A DNA stretch of 28,978 bases from an uncultured Coriobacteriales bacterium (GTDB lineage: Bacteria > Actinomycetota > Coriobacteriia > Coriobacteriales > UMGS124), in assembly GCA_934654475.1 (NCBI GenBank), contig CAKUFZ010000022.1, forward strand, positions 1 to 28,978. The letters are read 5' to 3'. Position numbers and translations under genes: made by a program. The notes under the pieces were generated by a model. That model worked only from the letters and a program-made list of their open reading frames with translations, did not search any database and was not told the DNA's origin. Shown one piece after another: positions 1 to 8,434 of the stretch. The first letter of the stretch is position 1. The number at the start of each line of letters is the position of its first letter.

Positions 1-34
1 TACAAGGCGCCCGCACCCCGCGCGTCGGTCCCGA

Positions 35-63
35 CCCCGCTGGAGCCGTTCGGGGGACTTTTT
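35..63 (+). terminator. Possible Rho-independent terminator at left edge
   Basis: A CCCCG/CGGGG stem (35-39 with 51-55) encloses an 11-base loop and is followed by a run of five T (59-63). It could end a plus-strand gene lying mostly outside the window. No coding frame in bases 1-73 is recognisable, so no gene is called there. The stem is short, hence low confidence. Confidence 0.35.
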
Positions 64-73
64 CATTGTCTCC

Positions 74-172
74 CTAGACGATGATTAAGTCCGGTCGGCC
101 TCATCGAACACGTTTTCTGCCTGCGCTGTTGCAATGGCGAAGTGCCGTACGGCCCACTTGCTCATCGTCTAG
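74..172. repeat. 11-bp perfect inverted repeat enclosing 77 bases
   Basis: CTAGACGATGA at 74-84 is perfectly inverted at 162-172. After a two-base mismatch on each side the match resumes for AAGT, giving about 15 of 17 matching positions. The right arm contains the stop codon of the LuxR gene (169-171) and is followed by TTTTCTT on the plus strand. It could be a long terminator stem between converging transcripts or the ends of a very small degenerate element. The sequence alone does not decide. Confidence 0.5.
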
Positions 173-1656
173 TTTTCTTGCAAGGCCATCTTATCGATTA
201 GCTCGTCAAGCTCCTGACGAGAGTGAATCCCAAGTTTGCGATAGAGCGTACGGCTATGGGTCTGGACGGTATTGATGGAGAGGCATTCGGCTTGCGATAT
301 ACGCTTGGCGCTGTGGCCCTCATAGAGATGGCGGGCGACATCGGTCTCACGTGGAGTGAGAGAGAATTGGGCAGCAAGGGCCTCGAGCGCCCCATCCAAA
401 ACCTGCGCACTCCCAGCAGAGCCCCCAGCGCAAGCGCTTGTCCGTGACGCCGAGCCGTCGCGCGCCTCAAGGTAGCGAAGCTCACGCTTATACGAAACGC
501 CACAAACCGAGAGCGACACCGCCATTATCAAGGCAACCGACACAGGCACAAGCAAACTCGCGGGATTGATGCCGAATACTGGCAAGAGCGACGTCGCACC
601 ATATCCTACAAAGCATGCCAGCATTTCAGGAATGAGAAGCGCCAAAGAGCAAACAGCAATCGGACTCGCATGGGTCCGTGCGCAATAGATGGCACAGAGC
701 GCAAGTGCCGTGGACTCTGCCAGCACCCTCGCCGAAACAACCGTGGCAACACCGGTGAACAAAAGGCTGCCTGAACAAGAGGCGACAACACCAATTCCCA
801 AAACAAGTGAGAAGACCAAGAGATACAAGACCGATACCATGAAGTGCCGGGCATCAGTGCTTGCAAATGAAAGCAGCATGACCCCCGCGACTTCAACAAT
901 GCCAACGATATGCTTGACCATGCGACCTTGCTCGCCAACAGGCCCTACGCCGCTGTCAAAAAAAGATTTCGCCAGCGTCGCTACAACAAGCAGGGCAACA
1001 ACGGCAGCCATGCGGCCTCGAAGGAAGGCCGGCTCAAACCAATCAGCAACGCAACCTTCTGATTTGTCTGGCATAGGAGCCCCAGCAAACCAGAAACAAA
1101 GGGCCGAAAGCACGGGTGAAATCGCCGCAGTAATCTTATCTACTGCAAGCACATCTCCCAGCACAAAGGTAATGACAATGCTTAGGAACGCCGACGAGAA
1201 GGAACAGATTGCCGCAAGCATCGGATTCACATTCGCCTGAAGGGTCAGGAGGCGAAGGGCCTGCCGAACCAAGGCAACGGTAGATGCCGCTATGCAAAAG
1301 GCAACAAAGCATTGGCAGAACATCGCCGCGAAGCCCTGAGGCCCCGCTGGAAAAAGAAGGCCTATGCAAACTCCGCATGAGGCAACACCGCAAACACCAA
1401 ACAAAAACGGCCATGCGCAAACGTGGCGCCCCGCACGCTCAAGCCCAAGGGCAATCGCACATATCAGACAAATGGACGCATAGTACACGGCCATCCATGC
1501 TTCGGGACCGATAGACATCCCCGCTTGGGGGAATGGAATCGCCACCAAAACGCAGGCATGACGAAAAAGTTGCCACATGAAGGCAAGTCCGAACGTAGCA
1601 AACATGGCGTTTCGCCCGAAAAAACCTTGTACAGGCGAATCGGTCTCCCCAACCAT
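169..1656 (-). CDS. LuxR-family regulator with 12-helix membrane domain (LuxR-1)
   Basis: This 495-residue protein has about twelve hydrophobic stretches over residues 15-400, a short polar linker, and a C-terminal LuxR/GerE helix-turn-helix from about residue 433 to the end. The HTH has the family's LTPRE start, a recognition helix around SINTVQTHSRTLY and the closing KLGIHSRQEL. The architecture is a one-component membrane regulator: the helix bundle would sense a ligand or membrane state and the tail would bind DNA. The ATG at 1656 is preceded by a GGGGGG purine run six bases upstream. It is divergent from the two-FMN-domain flavoprotein at 1943 and probably controls it, as with paired LuxR/reductase genes in Eggerthella (inference). 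Its DNA looks less GC-rich than the flavoprotein genes. The ligand is unknown. Confidence 0.9.
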   Translation of the reverse strand: MVGETDSPVQGFFGRNAMFATFGLAFMWQLFRHACVLVAIPFPQAGMSIGPEAWMAVYYASICLICAIALGLERAGRHVCAWPFLFGVCGVASCGVCIGLLFPAGPQGFAAMFCQCFVAFCIAASTVALVRQALRLLTLQANVNPMLAAICSFSSAFLSIVITFVLGDVLAVDKITAAISPVLSALCFWFAGAPMPDKSEGCVADWFEPAFLRGRMAAVVALLVVATLAKSFFDSGVGPVGEQGRMVKHIVGIVEVAGVMLLSFASTDARHFMVSVLYLLVFSLVLGIGVVASCSGSLLFTGVATVVSARVLAESTALALCAIYCARTHASPIAVCSLALLIPEMLACFVGYGATSLLPVFGINPASLLVPVSVALIMAVSLSVCGVSYKRELRYLEARDGSASRTSACAGGSAGSAQVLDGALEALAAQFSLTPRETDVARHLYEGHSAKRISQAECLSINTVQTHSRTLYRKLGIHSRQELDELIDKMALQEN

Positions 1657-1749
1657 TCAAGCCCCCCATCTGATGCCAGCCGACAACCATAATACTCGCC
1701 TGCGCTCCACACAGGGGCCTGGTTATTAACAAAACTCCAGCTTGATGCC

Positions 1750-1793
1750 GTATGTGAATGTCAACTGTGAGATTAGCCGAGATATTCACATAC
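1750..1793. promoter_or_regulatory. Inverted-repeat operator candidate between LuxR-1 and flavoprotein
   Basis: In the 286-base divergent intergenic region, GTATGTGAAT (1750-1759) is repeated inverted without mismatch as ATTCACATAC (1784-1793). The arm centres are 34 bases apart, and three further inner pairs are possible if a G-T pair is allowed. Arms a few helical turns apart fit cooperative binding of a dimeric HTH regulator, and the natural candidate is the neighbouring LuxR protein (inference). No convincing -35/-10 pair was identified. Confidence 0.5.
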
Positions 1794-1942
1794 AACAAAG
1801 GCACAGAACTCACAGTCAGAGCCACAGAAAAACGCACGGGCAGCGCAATTGTCGCGACCACTATTGAAACAACCCGGGCAACACAGCCCCAGGCAACCAC
1901 AAAGCGGCCAACCAGGGGAAAGCCGCAAAAAAGGAGGGCGAC

Positions 1943-4222
1943 ATGGAAGTCTCTCGTAGGAGTTTTCTCGCCGGTGCAGCAGCAGGAACCGCAGGGATTA
2001 TCGCAAGCACAGCAATCACCAGCTCGAACATCGCGCATGCTGAGTCAACCCCCGATACAGCCCCGGCAACCACAGGCGGCGACGGCACCTACAGCGCAAC
2101 CGCCAAAGGACTGGGCGGCGACGTCACTGTAACCTTGACCATCGAAAACAGCACGCTCACCGATGTCACCGCAGAAGGCCCCAACGAAACTCAGGGCATT
2201 GGTTCTCGCGCCCTCGAAATCATGCCTTCCGACATGGTCTCCAAGAATTCGGTCGAAGTTGACGGGGTCTCCGGCGCCACTGTTACCTCGAACGCCATCC
2301 TGCAGGCCGCAGCCGATGCGCTTGCCCAGAGCGGAGTGACGCTTCAGGCAGCTGAAACAACCCCTGTTGTACAGGCGATGACCCCGGGCGTGTACTACGG
2401 CGAGGAGTTCGGCAAGTGGAAGAAGGGCACCATCGAGGGCGAGCGCTTCGGCAGCCCCCATATCATTGAACCGACGCGCGTCGCCGTTGAGGTCGACGAG
2501 ACGAAGATTCTTTCCGTGACCGTTGAGTCGTGCTCGGACACGCCGGGCTTCATTGAGCCGTGCATCGAGCGCATTCCCGCCGCTATTGTTGAGGCCCAGT
2601 CGGTGAACGTCGACTGCGTCACCGGCGCCACCATGACTTCTCAAGCCATCATTGCCGGCGTAGAGCAGGCCCTCACCGAAGCTGGAGCCGATTTGTCCGG
2701 CTTCCGTTCCGCCCCTGTGCGCATTGAAGCGTCCGAGGAATACGAGTGCGACTTTGCCATCGTATCGGCCGGCGGCGCAGGCACGGTTGCCGCAATGCGC
2801 GCGGTTGAAGCTGGCCTCAGCGTTGTCATCATCGAGAAGTGCGGCAAGGTCGGCGGCGAAAGCGTCTGCTCAACCGGCATCCTGGCCCCCGGCGCAGAGT
2901 GGCTCAACAAGGCCCATGCGGAGGACGGCGTCGAGGTGCCGGATGCGAACTACATGTTCACCGAGCTAAGCGAATACGCAAAGTACCGCTGCGACACCAA
3001 CGTGCTGTACAACGTCGTCAATCACATGGGCCCCGTGGCTGATTACCTGGCCGATCACTTCGATCGTTCGGCTGCCAAGGAAGCTCGCTTTGACGGCTTC
3101 GTTCCTTCCATCAACGGCTGTTCCATGGACTGGGGCAAGGGCACGACAAAGTTCGATGTCCTCTATGACGACTACATCCTCCCCGGTGGAGCAAAGCTGC
3201 TTCTCGAGACCCGCGCCTATGAACTCATCCAAGACGAGGACGGCACCGTCACGGGTGTCAAGGCAAGGAAACAAGACGGTACTGAGGTGACCGTGAAGGC
3301 CCCGTACACGCTCGTGGCCTGCGGCGGTTTCGGTGGCAATCGCGACCTCATGCGCGAGTATCTGCGCACCGACAACCTCTATCTATACGGCGTTTCCTCC
3401 AATACGGGAGACGGACTCCAGATGGCCCTGGCCGCCGGCGGCCGCCTGACTACCGAAATCAACCCCCTTCCTGCTGAGTTCTGCTCCAACCTCAAGGTTG
3501 ACTTCTACGCTGGCTACATGAAGTTCATCAACTATGCCGGTCTGCTTCAAGTGAACCCCGAGGGACAGCGCTTCTACAACGAGGAGCTCGGCGCGACCGA
3601 GCCTCTCGGCGTCGGCACGTCAGCCTTGTATGCCATTGACCACGCATACGCCATCTTCTGCCAGGCAGACCTTGATGCCATGGTGGCCGAGGGCTGCCCG
3701 GGCCTCCTGAGTGAAGAGGTCCGTGAAACGCTGCGCATCTACCGCTCTCGCGCTTGCGTGCCCTTCTACACGTTGGCCGACGAAATGCAGGCCGCCATCG
3801 ATGCCGGCGAGGGTTGGAGTGCCGACACTCTGGAGGAACTTGGCGAGAAGATCGGGTTTGACCCCGACGTCTGGAGCAACACCATCGACGATTACCTGGC
3901 CGCCATTGAGGCCGGCGAAGACGCCCAGTTCCACAAGCGTCCCGAGATGCTTCGTCCGCTTTCCGAGGGCCCCTTCTATGCCGTGCGCTTCTGCATGGCC
4001 ATCGACGGCACGCTCAACGGCGTACGCGCAAACCAGTACTTCCAGGCTCTCAACGAGAACCTCAAGCCCATCCCCGGCCTCTTCCTGGGAGGCTTGGATG
4101 CAGGCGGCATGTGGGGCAACGTGTACTACGCTTCGCAGCACTGCGCCGGCGTATCACAGGGTCATTCCGTGACCTCGGGATACATCGCAGCAGAGAAGGT
4201 CATCGAGCTGCTCGGGGCATAG
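1943..4222 (+). CDS. Tat-exported flavoprotein reductase with two FMN-binding domains
   Basis: 759 residues. A twin-arginine signal (SRRSFLAG, residues 4-11, then a hydrophobic stretch and AHA near 31-33) indicates folded export. Two FMN-binding domains follow, at about 47-128 and 148-245. Each carries a covalent-flavin motif: D107-GVSGAT-113 and D224-CVTGAT-230, with T113 and T230 as predicted phosphoester FMN sites. From about 269 to the end is a FAD domain of the fumarate reductase/urocanate reductase type, ending in the family's IPGLFLGG segment. The dinucleotide-binding loop reads SAGGAG (275-280), with Ser for the usual first Gly. The His and Arg residues typical of true fumarate reductases near the C-terminal TMGG region are not seen, so fumarate is unlikely. 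FMN domains would relay electrons to FAD. AAGGAGGG at 1931-1938 fixes the ATG. Substrate unknown. Confidence 0.92.
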   Translation: MEVSRRSFLAGAAAGTAGIIASTAITSSNIAHAESTPDTAPATTGGDGTYSATAKGLGGDVTVTLTIENSTLTDVTAEGPNETQGIGSRALEIMPSDMVSKNSVEVDGVSGATVTSNAILQAAADALAQSGVTLQAAETTPVVQAMTPGVYYGEEFGKWKKGTIEGERFGSPHIIEPTRVAVEVDETKILSVTVESCSDTPGFIEPCIERIPAAIVEAQSVNVDCVTGATMTSQAIIAGVEQALTEAGADLSGFRSAPVRIEASEEYECDFAIVSAGGAGTVAAMRAVEAGLSVVIIEKCGKVGGESVCSTGILAPGAEWLNKAHAEDGVEVPDANYMFTELSEYAKYRCDTNVLYNVVNHMGPVADYLADHFDRSAAKEARFDGFVPSINGCSMDWGKGTTKFDVLYDDYILPGGAKLLLETRAYELIQDEDGTVTGVKARKQDGTEVTVKAPYTLVACGGFGGNRDLMREYLRTDNLYLYGVSSNTGDGLQMALAAGGRLTTEINPLPAEFCSNLKVDFYAGYMKFINYAGLLQVNPEGQRFYNEELGATEPLGVGTSALYAIDHAYAIFCQADLDAMVAEGCPGLLSEEVRETLRIYRSRACVPFYTLADEMQAAIDAGEGWSADTLEELGEKIGFDPDVWSNTIDDYLAAIEAGEDAQFHKRPEMLRPLSEGPFYAVRFCMAIDGTLNGVRANQYFQALNENLKPIPGLFLGGLDAGGMWGNVYYASQHCAGVSQGHSVTSGYIAAEKVIELLGA

Positions 4223-4262
4223 AGGGACGGCCGCGTCCATCCTGGGCGTCTTTTAGGCTCAT

Positions 4263-4315
4263 GGGCCCGGATTTCAAAGCCACCTCCGGCTGAGATTCGG
4301 GCCCTTCGTTTTTTG
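4263..4315 (+). terminator. Rho-independent terminator after the two-FMN flavoprotein
   Basis: GGGCCCGGAT (4263-4272) pairs with ATTCGGGCCC (4295-4304) with one G-T pair. A smaller AGCC/GGCT stem lies inside, and TTCGTTTTTT follows. It lies about 40 bases after the stop codon of the plus-strand flavoprotein gene, so that gene appears to be transcribed alone. Confidence 0.85.
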
Positions 4316-4352
4316 CGCCTGGCTGGGCTGCTTCCCCCTCCCCCAAAACACC

Positions 4353-4399
4353 AACGGGGCAGGTCCAGGGCGGTTTGGTACCGCCGGACCTGCCCCGTT
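4353..4399. terminator. Strong hairpin terminating the molybdoenzyme operon
   Basis: AACGGGGCAGGTCC (4353-4366) is perfectly inverted at 4386-4399, giving 14 pairs. After a two-base bulge there is a further GGCGG/CCGCC stem. Read on the minus strand the stem is followed by GGTGTTTTGG, so it can end the minus-strand operon whose last stop is at 4429. It may also back up the preceding plus-strand terminator. Confidence 0.75.
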
Positions 4400-4428
4400 C
4401 TTATCGTGCGAGCTAAGCTCCTACCAGC

Positions 4429-5049
4429 TTATGCCTCGTACCTCTTGATGACGTTGCCGCCACGGTGGACAGCGGACGCCACGGGAAGAGCCTGAACCTC
4501 GGACAGACCCACGTAACGCACCGAGAGGTCGATTCCGTAGGCGTCGCCCATGCTCTCGGCACCGAGCTCGGCAATCTTCTTGCAGATGTCGCTCTCCGGG
4601 TCGTTCATGTCGCCGAAGTAGCGGGCGCGCGTGATGCACGTACCCACGCAGGCGGGCAGAAGGCCGTGCGAGGTGCGGTGATAGCAGAACGTGCACTTGC
4701 CGGCCTTGCCAGCGTCCAGCCAGCGAGCCTCGAAGGGGCACACGTTCACGCAGGCCCCGCAGCCGATGCACTTCTCCTCGTCGACGAGCACCACGCCGTC
4801 CTCGGTGCGATAGGTCGCCTCGGCCGGGCACACCTTCACGCACGGCGCGTCGACGCAATGGTTGCACTGTTTGGGCAGGTTGGCACGACTGACCTGCCCG
4901 TCCTTCTCAACGTCCCAGCTCTCAACCCAGGTGTTGAACGCGCCCAGGGGCACGCCGTTCTCCTGCTTGCACGCCACGCTGCACGCGTTGCAACCAACGC
5001 ACAGCGCCAGGTCGATGAGCATGCCGTAACGCTTTTCCTGCTCGCTCAT
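4429..5049 (-). CDS. Four-[4Fe-4S] ferredoxin subunit of molybdoenzyme (DmsB/TtrB/NrfC type)
   Basis: This 206-residue electron-transfer subunit has sixteen Cys in four groups: 17-20-23-27, 62-65-70-74, 94-97-100-104 and 119-122-134-138. That is the DmsB/PhsB/TtrB pattern for four [4Fe-4S] clusters. It would pass electrons to the catalytic subunit encoded immediately upstream (gap of a few bases, same operon). It has no signal peptide; in this family the subunit is normally co-exported bound to the Tat-bearing catalytic partner. The ATG at 5049 is preferred because a GGGGGG run sits just upstream. A GTG at 5058 in the same frame would add three residues. No NrfD/DmsC-type membrane anchor gene follows before the terminator at 4353-4399. 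Confidence 0.93.
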   Translation of the reverse strand: MSEQEKRYGMLIDLALCVGCNACSVACKQENGVPLGAFNTWVESWDVEKDGQVSRANLPKQCNHCVDAPCVKVCPAEATYRTEDGVVLVDEEKCIGCGACVNVCPFEARWLDAGKAGKCTFCYHRTSHGLLPACVGTCITRARYFGDMNDPESDICKKIAELGAESMGDAYGIDLSVRYVGLSEVQALPVASAVHRGGNVIKRYEA

Positions 5050-5063
5050 ATCCGGCACCCCCC

Positions 5064-8000
5064 TTACGCCTTCTCGATCTTGTACATGCCACCGCTGCGT
5101 CCCGGCGTGGCCGTGTCGTGGTCAACCAGGGCATAGATCACATCGTCGGCCACCTTGGGGTCGAGGATGGTCTGCAGGTGCACGCCTGCGCCGATAGCCG
5201 GGTCGCCGGGCAGCTCGGCCCCGTCGATCACACTGTCCTGCGCACCGTAGGCACGGTGGCCGTAGCCGTACGCCATGCCGAAGGTACCAGGGGCGATACC
5301 GGCGCGAACCAGGGCCTCGCCTTCCATGACGTCGCCCATGGCGCTCGTGACGCGCACCTCGTCGCCGTCGGCGATGCCCAGGCGAGCGGCGTCGTCGCGG
5401 TTGATCTCGAGGAAGTTCTTCGCGCACAGGTCGCGCATGATGGGGCTGTTAGCCTGCATGGAGACGGAGCGGAAACGCGGCTTGTAGTTCGTGGAGCGGA
5501 AGGGGAAATCCGTCTCGTTGAACGTGTCGGTCAGAGGCGAACGGTCGCACAGGTCCTCGGGGACCCACTTGAGCGCGCCGGAGGGCCTCACGCCGGAGTA
5601 CGGGTTAATGTTGGTGGCCTTGAGCTCGCTGTAAACGTAGGCCAGGTACTCCATGGCGAAGGCGCTGCGGCCCTCAGCCGTCTGGCTGTCCTCGATGGGC
5701 CAGAACCTACCGCCGCGGGACAGGACGTTCTGAACCTTGGGCCACTCTTCCTCGGTGACGGCGGCCTTCCAGACGTCGGGCAGCTCGTCGAGGGCCTGGA
5801 CGCGTGCCTCGTCGGGATCGACGTCGGCAACAGGCTCGCCCTCATACGCGAGGTTGGCGATGGCCTTGAGGAAGTAGTCGGGAGCGTCGTTGAACGGCCA
5901 GGTGCTGCCGTCGACGTCCTCAAAGGCGTTGTCGCCGAAGCCGGGCATGTCGCATACGCGGGCAACGTCGCAGACAAACGCCTCGAAGCTTGCGTAACGA
6001 CCGTCATCGAGACGAATCGTCTCGGGCTCCTTGGCACGCCAGCGCACCGTGTTGCCCTTGCCGCACCAATAGCCCTCGTTCGTGACGACGCCGAAGCTCT
6101 CAAACGGCGTGGTGTCAGGCACGATGTAGTCGGCCAAGGCCGCATGCTCGCCGATGAAGGCGTCGCAGGCGATGTGCAGCGGCAGGACAGCGGGGTCTTC
6201 CAGGCGCTCGATAACGGCGTCGCGCATGGCGCCGGGAGTTGCCTGCAGCGTGTTGACCATCCAGGAGATGAGGATCTTGGCCTGGTAGGGGTACTGGTTG
6301 ACGATGGACATGAGCGCCTGGTTGTCGGAAGTCGCGCTCGACTTGAACCAAGGCAGCTTCGGCTTGGGGTCTTCCTCGCCAGCAGCCACGCGAGCCTTGT
6401 ACTCGTCAGTGGCGCTGAACAGCTTGCCCGTACGGCAAATGTGGCTGGCGTTCTTGGCGCTGACGGCGGGCTTGCCGGCGATGGTGCCGAGCTTGTAGCG
6501 AGCGCCGTCGGCCGTTGCCTTGGCACCCACGCGGTACACGTTACAGCCGCCGGTCATCTGGTTGGAGCCGATAATGGCGTTGAGCACGCGGAAGGCGAAG
6601 GTACCGTCCGTGCCGTTGGCAGTGGCCGTACCGCCCATGCCGCGGGCAGAAGCCTTCACGCCGTGGGCGCAGAACTCGCGAGCGATGCGCTCGATCGCGG
6701 CAGCGTCGACGCCGGTGATCTCGGCGTATTCCTGCAGAGTATGCTCGTAGACGTTGTCCTTGAGGAAGAGGTAGGCGGTGCGGACCTTGACGCCGTTGAC
6801 CTCGCCCTCATATTCAAGCTCGCCGGCAGCAGAGTCGGTGTGGAGGGTGGGGTCGCCGCTCTGCTTGTCAATGACGATGTAGTACGTCTTGGGTGCGGCG
6901 TCCTTGTCCTCGGGCTCGGGAATCTCCAGGCCCGACTCCTCGCCGCGCATGAACTTACCGTAATTGGGGTTGTCTTCATCCACGATGACCAGGTGCGTGG
7001 CGTTGGTGTATCCCGCATAGCCAGCGTCGAGAGATGCCTGGTAGTTGGGGAATTCGAGAATGGCCGGGTCATTGAGGCCCTCGTCGAGCATGACATGGAT
7101 CATGCCCAGCGTAAATGCGGAGTTGGTGGCCGTCTTGATGGGCACCCAGTTGATGCCCTTGGTGGTGGGGGTGACGCAACCGTTGCCCAGGACGGGGTCA
7201 AGGACGTCCATAGTGCACTCGCCGGCCTGCAGGCGAGTGAGGACGCGCTTGGAAATGCCCTGGAAGCTCTTGCCGGTGGCACCGGGGAACGTGCCCATCC
7301 AGAGAACGTATTCGCAGTTCTCAAGGTCGCACTGGGTGTTGCGAGAAGCGGATTCCGTCAGCACACGGCTGACCGAGGAGCCGCCTCAAGTGGCGCCGTG
7401 TCCATATTGGTTTATTGAGCCGAAGCAGTTGGTGAAGCGCGTGCCGATCACCGTGCGGCCGTCACCTCGGCCTCCGAGCACGACGAGCTGGTTCGACACG
7501 GGGCCCAGGTCGGGCTGGTCGGGGTTCATCGGCGTCTCGGTGTCGTGGAGAGCCTTGAAGCCCTGGATCTCCTGGTCTTCGCCGATGCCCTCGAAGAGCT
7601 TGCCGCCCTCGGTGACCTCATGAATGAGCTGCTCCCAGCTAATGGTCTCCCACTTGCCCTCGCCGCGCTTGCCGGCGCGCTTGAGCGGGGCCGTGACGCG
7701 GTCGCCCTGAGAGTAGGCGTCCTGCGTTGCCTGGCCGCGACCGCACACCGTGCCGCGCGTGAGGTTGCCCTCTCCGTCGGCGAAGCTCAGGGCCTTGTAG
7801 GCCTTCTCGAGCGGCTCGTCAAAGTTGAGGTACGGGAACGCGCACGACGGGTTGTAGGGGTTGCCGCCCACGGACAGCAACTCGCCTGTGTTCCTGTCAA
7901 TCTTCAGGCGGTTTCCGCAGCTGCTGTAGCAACCCAGGCAGCCGCTGTAGCGCACGATGACGTCCTCGTTGACGGTGACAGCACCCGTCTTGGGATCGAT

Positions 8001-8180
8001 CTCAGCCTCGATGGGCTTGCCGTGCGCCGGCTTGGGAAACTTTGCAGTCTGGAGCTTCGAGGTTTGGGCGTGAGCCTGCGCCGGGGCGCAAGCGTCGAGC
8101 GCAGGGCTTGCGACAGCCAGCGCTCCCAAACCACCCGCGGCTTTAACAAAGTCGCGCCGGTCAAACGTGATCGGATTCAT
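5064..8180 (-). CDS. Tat-exported molybdopterin oxidoreductase with predicted selenocysteine (TtrA/ArrA-like)
   Basis: The gene reads as one frame of 1038 residues if UGA at 7386-7388 is decoded as selenocysteine 265. A Tat signal (DRRDFVKAAGG, residues 7-17) is followed by the [4Fe-4S] motif C81-x2-C84-x3-C88 with C146 (TVCGRG). Then comes YGHGAT-U-GGSSVSR, where DMSO-reductase-family enzymes place the molybdenum ligand (Ser, Cys, Asp or Sec). Homology-like sequence continues without break after the UGA, and a SECIS-like hairpin follows it. The length and the C-terminal AYGYGHRAYGA segment resemble the tetrathionate/arsenate/selenate reductase clade more than formate dehydrogenase. The ATG at 8180 has an AAGGAGG site. 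It is co-transcribed with the ferredoxin subunit and divergent from LuxR-2. Substrate unknown. A GTG at 7364 could create a false second gene start in automated annotation. Confidence 0.9.
7348..7384 (-). promoter_or_regulatory. SECIS-like hairpin immediately after in-frame UGA
   Basis: On the minus strand, starting 12 bases after the UGA, GTCAGC pairs perfectly with GCTGAC around the five-base loop CGUGU (7357-7373). Beyond a G-G mismatch two more pairs form, and an outer GCGG/CCGC stem (7381-7384 with 7348-7351) closes the structure. The bacterial SECIS pattern asks for an apical loop 16-37 bases after the UGA with a G in its first two positions. Here the loop begins after 18 bases and its second base is G. 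Confidence 0.75.
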
Positions 8181-8434
8181 ATTCCCCTCCTTGGAAATAC
8201 ATCCCCCTTACGATGGGGGAATCGTTGCATATGCCACAGAGAAGGGCATCATCGCGATATGGGTATGTTCGACGCCCGCGAACGCCTAATCACGCCGGTG
8301 GGGACCGCAGGAAATCTCACCATATAATGGGTATTCCTCCCTTGTGAGCTGGATTTTTCTGCAGTTGTGGGCCGAAAAGACGGGCGCAGCGGCTACACTG
8401 GCTTCAGGGGAAAATTCAGGGGGACGTGGATGAC
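8181..8434. promoter_or_regulatory. Divergent promoter region between molybdoenzyme and LuxR-2
   Basis: This 254-base region separates two divergent transcripts. It holds a CCCCC-N7-GGGGG palindrome at 8203-8219, very close to the molybdoenzyme ribosome site, and a TATAAT hexamer on the plus strand at 8323-8328 without a clear -35 partner. A G/C-armed palindrome with the same 17-base layout is found upstream of the OYE-like gene (14697-14713). Operator function is inferred only from position and symmetry. Confidence 0.4.

Noticed and set aside
5064..7364. Separate gene starting at GTG 7364, with the upstream part as a truncated pseudogene
   Set aside because: The GTG lies in the middle of the conserved domain, nine codons after a single UGA in the same frame. 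There is no ribosome site, and a SECIS-like hairpin follows the UGA. Sec readthrough explains all of this better than a nonsense mutation.
5118..7418. 766-residue plus-strand open frame opposite the molybdoenzyme
   Set aside because: It is antisense to a gene with clear Fe-S and Mo-domain motifs. Its composition (Val, Gly, Ala, His-rich) is typical of the mirror frame of GC-rich coding DNA, and no motif or ribosome site supports it.
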